From Spirosoma sp. SC4-14 (GTDB lineage Bacteria > Bacteroidota > Bacteroidia > Cytophagales > Spirosomataceae), in contig NZ_CP147518.1 in the NCBI RefSeq assembly GCF_037201965.1, positions 1,735,001-1,799,000 of the forward strand: a stretch of DNA of 64,000 nt. Direction: 5' to 3'. Positions within the stretch are counted from its first letter, which is position 1. Each line of letters starts with the position of its first letter. The position numbers and the translations under genes are program-made. Under the pieces are notes generated by a model. That model saw only the letters and a program-made list of their open reading frames with translations, did not search any database and had not been told where the DNA came from. Below are positions 61,593 to 64,000 of this stretch, one piece after another.

Positions 61593-64000
61593 ATGTTTGA
61601 TATATTTATAAAGCGACCGCTGTTGTCGGCGGTTATCTCCGTACTGATTACGCTGCTTGGCATACTGGCTCTGACCGGCCTGCCCGTGACGCAGTTCCCG
61701 GATATTGTACCGCCGTCGGTAACGGTGACGGCTACGTATACGGGTGCCAATGCCGAAGTATGTACCAAAGCCGTGGCTACTCCACTGGAACGGGCCATTA
61801 ACGGAGTGCCGGGTATGACCTATATGAACTCCGTTTCGAGTAATGATGGTACCACATTGATTCAGGTATTTTTTGAAGTCGGTACCGACCCCGATCTGGC
61901 GGCTATGAACGTGCAGAACCGGGTTACGTCGGTACTCGACGAACTGCCCGCCGAGGTGATTAAAGCGGGGGTAATCACCGAAAAAGAGGTGAATAGTATG
62001 CTGCTTTACCTGAATCTGGTGAGTACTGATCCCGATATGGACGAGAAGTTTATTTACAACTTCGCCGATATTAACATCCTGGCTGAGCTCAAACGGATCG
62101 ACGGCGTAGGCTTTGCCGACATTATGGGCGCTCGCGAATATTCGATGCGGGTTTGGCTCAAGCCCGACCGGATGCGTGCCTACACCATCTCGGCCGAAGA
62201 AGTTGTAGACGCTATTAAGAAGCAGAATGTAGAAGCCGCTCCCGGTAAGGCGGGGGAGAGTGCCGACCGAAATCCGCAGGTGTTGCAATATGTGATGCGG
62301 TATACCGGCAAATTTAATCAGCCTCAGCAATACGAAAATCTGGTGCTGCGCGCCAATCCGGATGGCTCTATTCTCCGCCTGAAAGACATCGCCGATGTTG
62401 AGTTTGGCTCGGCCGATTACAGCGTTACCTCCAAAACCGACGGTCGGCCGTCGGCTTCGATCATGCTGAAACAGCGGCCCGGTTCCAACGCCCGCGATAT
62501 TATCAACAATGTAAAAAAACGCATGGCCGAAATTAAGGCGTCTTCTTTTCCGCCGGGTATGACCTACAACTTTGCTTACGATGTGTCGCGCTTCCTCGAC
62601 GCGTCGATTCATGAAGTTGTACGAACCCTGATGGAAGCCTTTGTGCTGGTGTTTCTGGTTGTTTTTCTGTTCCTGCAAGACTGGCGATCAACGCTGATCT
62701 GCGCGTTGGTAGTGCCGGTTGCGCTGGTGGGTGCCTTTGGGTTCATGAGCCTGATTGGGTTTTCGATTAACCTGCTCACGTTGTTTGCGCTGGTGCTGGC
62801 CATTGGTATTGTGGTCGATGATGGCATTGTGGTTGTTGAAGCCGTTCATGCCAAAATGGCCGAAGAGCATCTGCCTCCCGTTCAGGCTACGATGGCAGCC
62901 ATGCGCGAAATAAGCAGTGCGCTGATTGCCATTACGCTGGTCATGTCGGCGGTGTTTGTGCCGGTTGCGTTTCTATCGGGGCCGGTCGGAATCTTCTACC
63001 GGCAGTTTTCGCTGACGCTGGCCGTATCGATTCTGATTTCGGGTGTCAATGCGCTGACGCTGACGCCTGCCCTGTGTGCATTGCTGTTGCGCCCTCACGA
63101 TCATCACACTCGCAAAGGCATACTTGGCCGTTTTTTCGACAGCTTCAACCGGGCTTTTGATCGGCTGACGGGTCGTTACCAGCGCTTGCTGAAACGGGTT
63201 GCCCGTCGGACTACCGTTACTGTGGCGATGTTGTTGCTGTTTGTGGCCGGTATCTGGGGCGTTAATTCCATTCTGCCAACGGGTTTCATTCCGACCGAAG
63301 ATCAGGGCATGATTTATGCCAACGTGACCACACCCGCCGGAGCTACCGTACAGCGAACGGAAGATGTGCTGGATAAAATTCAGCGGGTGGCGGCTGGCAT
63401 CGAATCGGTCGAAAACGTATCGACACTGTCTGGCTTTAGCCTGATGACCGACGGTGCGGGGGCTTCGTATGGGATGGGGATGATCAACCTCAAAGACTGG
63501 AAAGATCGAACGCAGTCGGTCGATGATGTAATAGCCATTCTGGAAGAGAAAACGAAGAATATTCAGGACGCGAGCATTCAATATTTTTCGCCCCCAACGG
63601 TACCCGGCTTCGGTAATTCGAGTGGTTTTGAACTGCGAATGCTCGACCGAACCGGCACGGGCGATTTACAAAAAACAAAGAAAGTGGCCGATGATTTTAT
63701 ATCGGCACTGAAAAAACGACCCGAAATCGGTGATGCCTTCACCAGTTTCAACCCCGACTATCCGCAGTATATGCTGCATGTCGATCAGGAGAAGGCTGCT
63801 CAGAAAGGGGTTTCCATCGAAAATGCCATGAACACGCTGCAAACGCTGATGGGGAGTCTGTATGCCACCAACTTTATTCGCTTTGGACAGATGTACCGCG
63901 TGTTTGTACAGGCCGCTCCCGAATACCGGACCAAGCCCGAAGATGTGCTGAATCTGCACGTCAAAAATGATCAGGGCGAAATGGTGCCCTACTCAAATTT
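61593..64000 (+). CDS. RND multidrug efflux permease (AcrB/HAE1 type), 3' end outside window
   Basis: The first 802 residues are present, from the ATG at 61593. The start MFDIFIKRPLLSAVISVLI is typical of HAE1 permeases. The proton-relay pair is Asp409/Asp410 in GIVVDDGIVVVE, two residues from its place in AcrB. The porter-domain and transmembrane helices 2-6 follow in order. The frame continues past 64000, so the second half is unseen. It works with the adaptor encoded just before it. Confidence 0.93.
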   Translation, partial: MFDIFIKRPLLSAVISVLITLLGILALTGLPVTQFPDIVPPSVTVTATYTGANAEVCTKAVATPLERAINGVPGMTYMNSVSSNDGTTLIQVFFEVGTDPDLAAMNVQNRVTSVLDELPAEVIKAGVITEKEVNSMLLYLNLVSTDPDMDEKFIYNFADINILAELKRIDGVGFADIMGAREYSMRVWLKPDRMRAYTISAEEVVDAIKKQNVEAAPGKAGESADRNPQVLQYVMRYTGKFNQPQQYENLVLRANPDGSILRLKDIADVEFGSADYSVTSKTDGRPSASIMLKQRPGSNARDIINNVKKRMAEIKASSFPPGMTYNFAYDVSRFLDASIHEVVRTLMEAFVLVFLVVFLFLQDWRSTLICALVVPVALVGAFGFMSLIGFSINLLTLFALVLAIGIVVDDGIVVVEAVHAKMAEEHLPPVQATMAAMREISSALIAITLVMSAVFVPVAFLSGPVGIFYRQFSLTLAVSILISGVNALTLTPALCALLLRPHDHHTRKGILGRFFDSFNRAFDRLTGRYQRLLKRVARRTTVTVAMLLLFVAGIWGVNSILPTGFIPTEDQGMIYANVTTPAGATVQRTEDVLDKIQRVAAGIESVENVSTLSGFSLMTDGAGASYGMGMINLKDWKDRTQSVDDVIAILEEKTKNIQDASIQYFSPPTVPGFGNSSGFELRMLDRTGTGDLQKTKKVADDFISALKKRPEIGDAFTSFNPDYPQYMLHVDQEKAAQKGVSIENAMNTLQTLMGSLYATNFIRFGQMYRVFVQAAPEYRTKPEDVLNLHVKNDQGEMVPYSN

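Noticed and set aside
61506-62678. A 390-codon minus-strand open frame
   Set aside because: It is antisense to the AcrB-type permease, has no recognisable protein features, and covers the permease start.

Overview
The window looks like chromosomal DNA of a Cytophagales bacterium of the Spirosoma/Fibrella kind (phylum Bacteroidota). The reasons are: -7 promoter elements of the TAnnTTTG type, few Shine-Dalgarno sequences, DUF2807, OsmC and DUF983 families, a CusA pump fused to a TolC-like domain, very large repeat-built secreted proteins, and many long intergenic inverted repeats. No rRNA, tRNA, CRISPR array, integrase or transposase was recognised.

Layout. 1-5700: an NHL-repeat lipoprotein (cut by the window edge), a phytase-like secreted protein, sufD and sufC without sufB or sufS beside them, and a 365-residue secreted protein. 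6004-15429: a giant secreted protein of about 3141 residues with 14 copies of one Ig-like domain whose DNA is strongly homogenised. 15947-18497: arginine deiminase and a CtlX-like citrulline hydrolase. 18560-29254: ordinary metabolic and envelope genes (Gfo/Idh/MocA oxidoreductase, glycerate kinase, MBL hydrolase, MarR regulator with paired boxes, DUF2807, two SDRs, an outer-membrane barrel, a subtilase).

29642-47979 is a sulfur island: three stand-alone or fused rhodanese types, two MBL-rhodanese persulfide dioxygenase-like proteins, a type II sulfide:quinone oxidoreductase, a TsdA-like dihaem cytochrome, two YeeE/YedE sulfur transporters with a porin, two DsrE proteins, TauE, thioredoxin, OsmC and a Crp-type regulator. 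Nine copies of a GTRAY-N4-RTYAC palindrome lie in front of its transcription units. In every case the palindrome centre is 36.5 bp from the last base of a -7-like element. I infer one regulon of about 21 genes controlled by the Crp-type protein at 47338-47979. It also takes in genes with no known sulfur role: a sterol desaturase-like enzyme, DUF983, a methyltransferase and a large secreted propeller protein.

48068-64000: a membrane methyltransferase, two hypothetical proteins, a restriction-modification-like protein with damaged catalytic motifs, a divalent-metal efflux operon (His-rich protein, CusA-TolC fusion, CusB), a small membrane protein, and an AcrAB-type drug efflux pair whose permease runs off the window. 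Start codons were moved inward wherever a signal peptide, a promoter or family alignment supported it.
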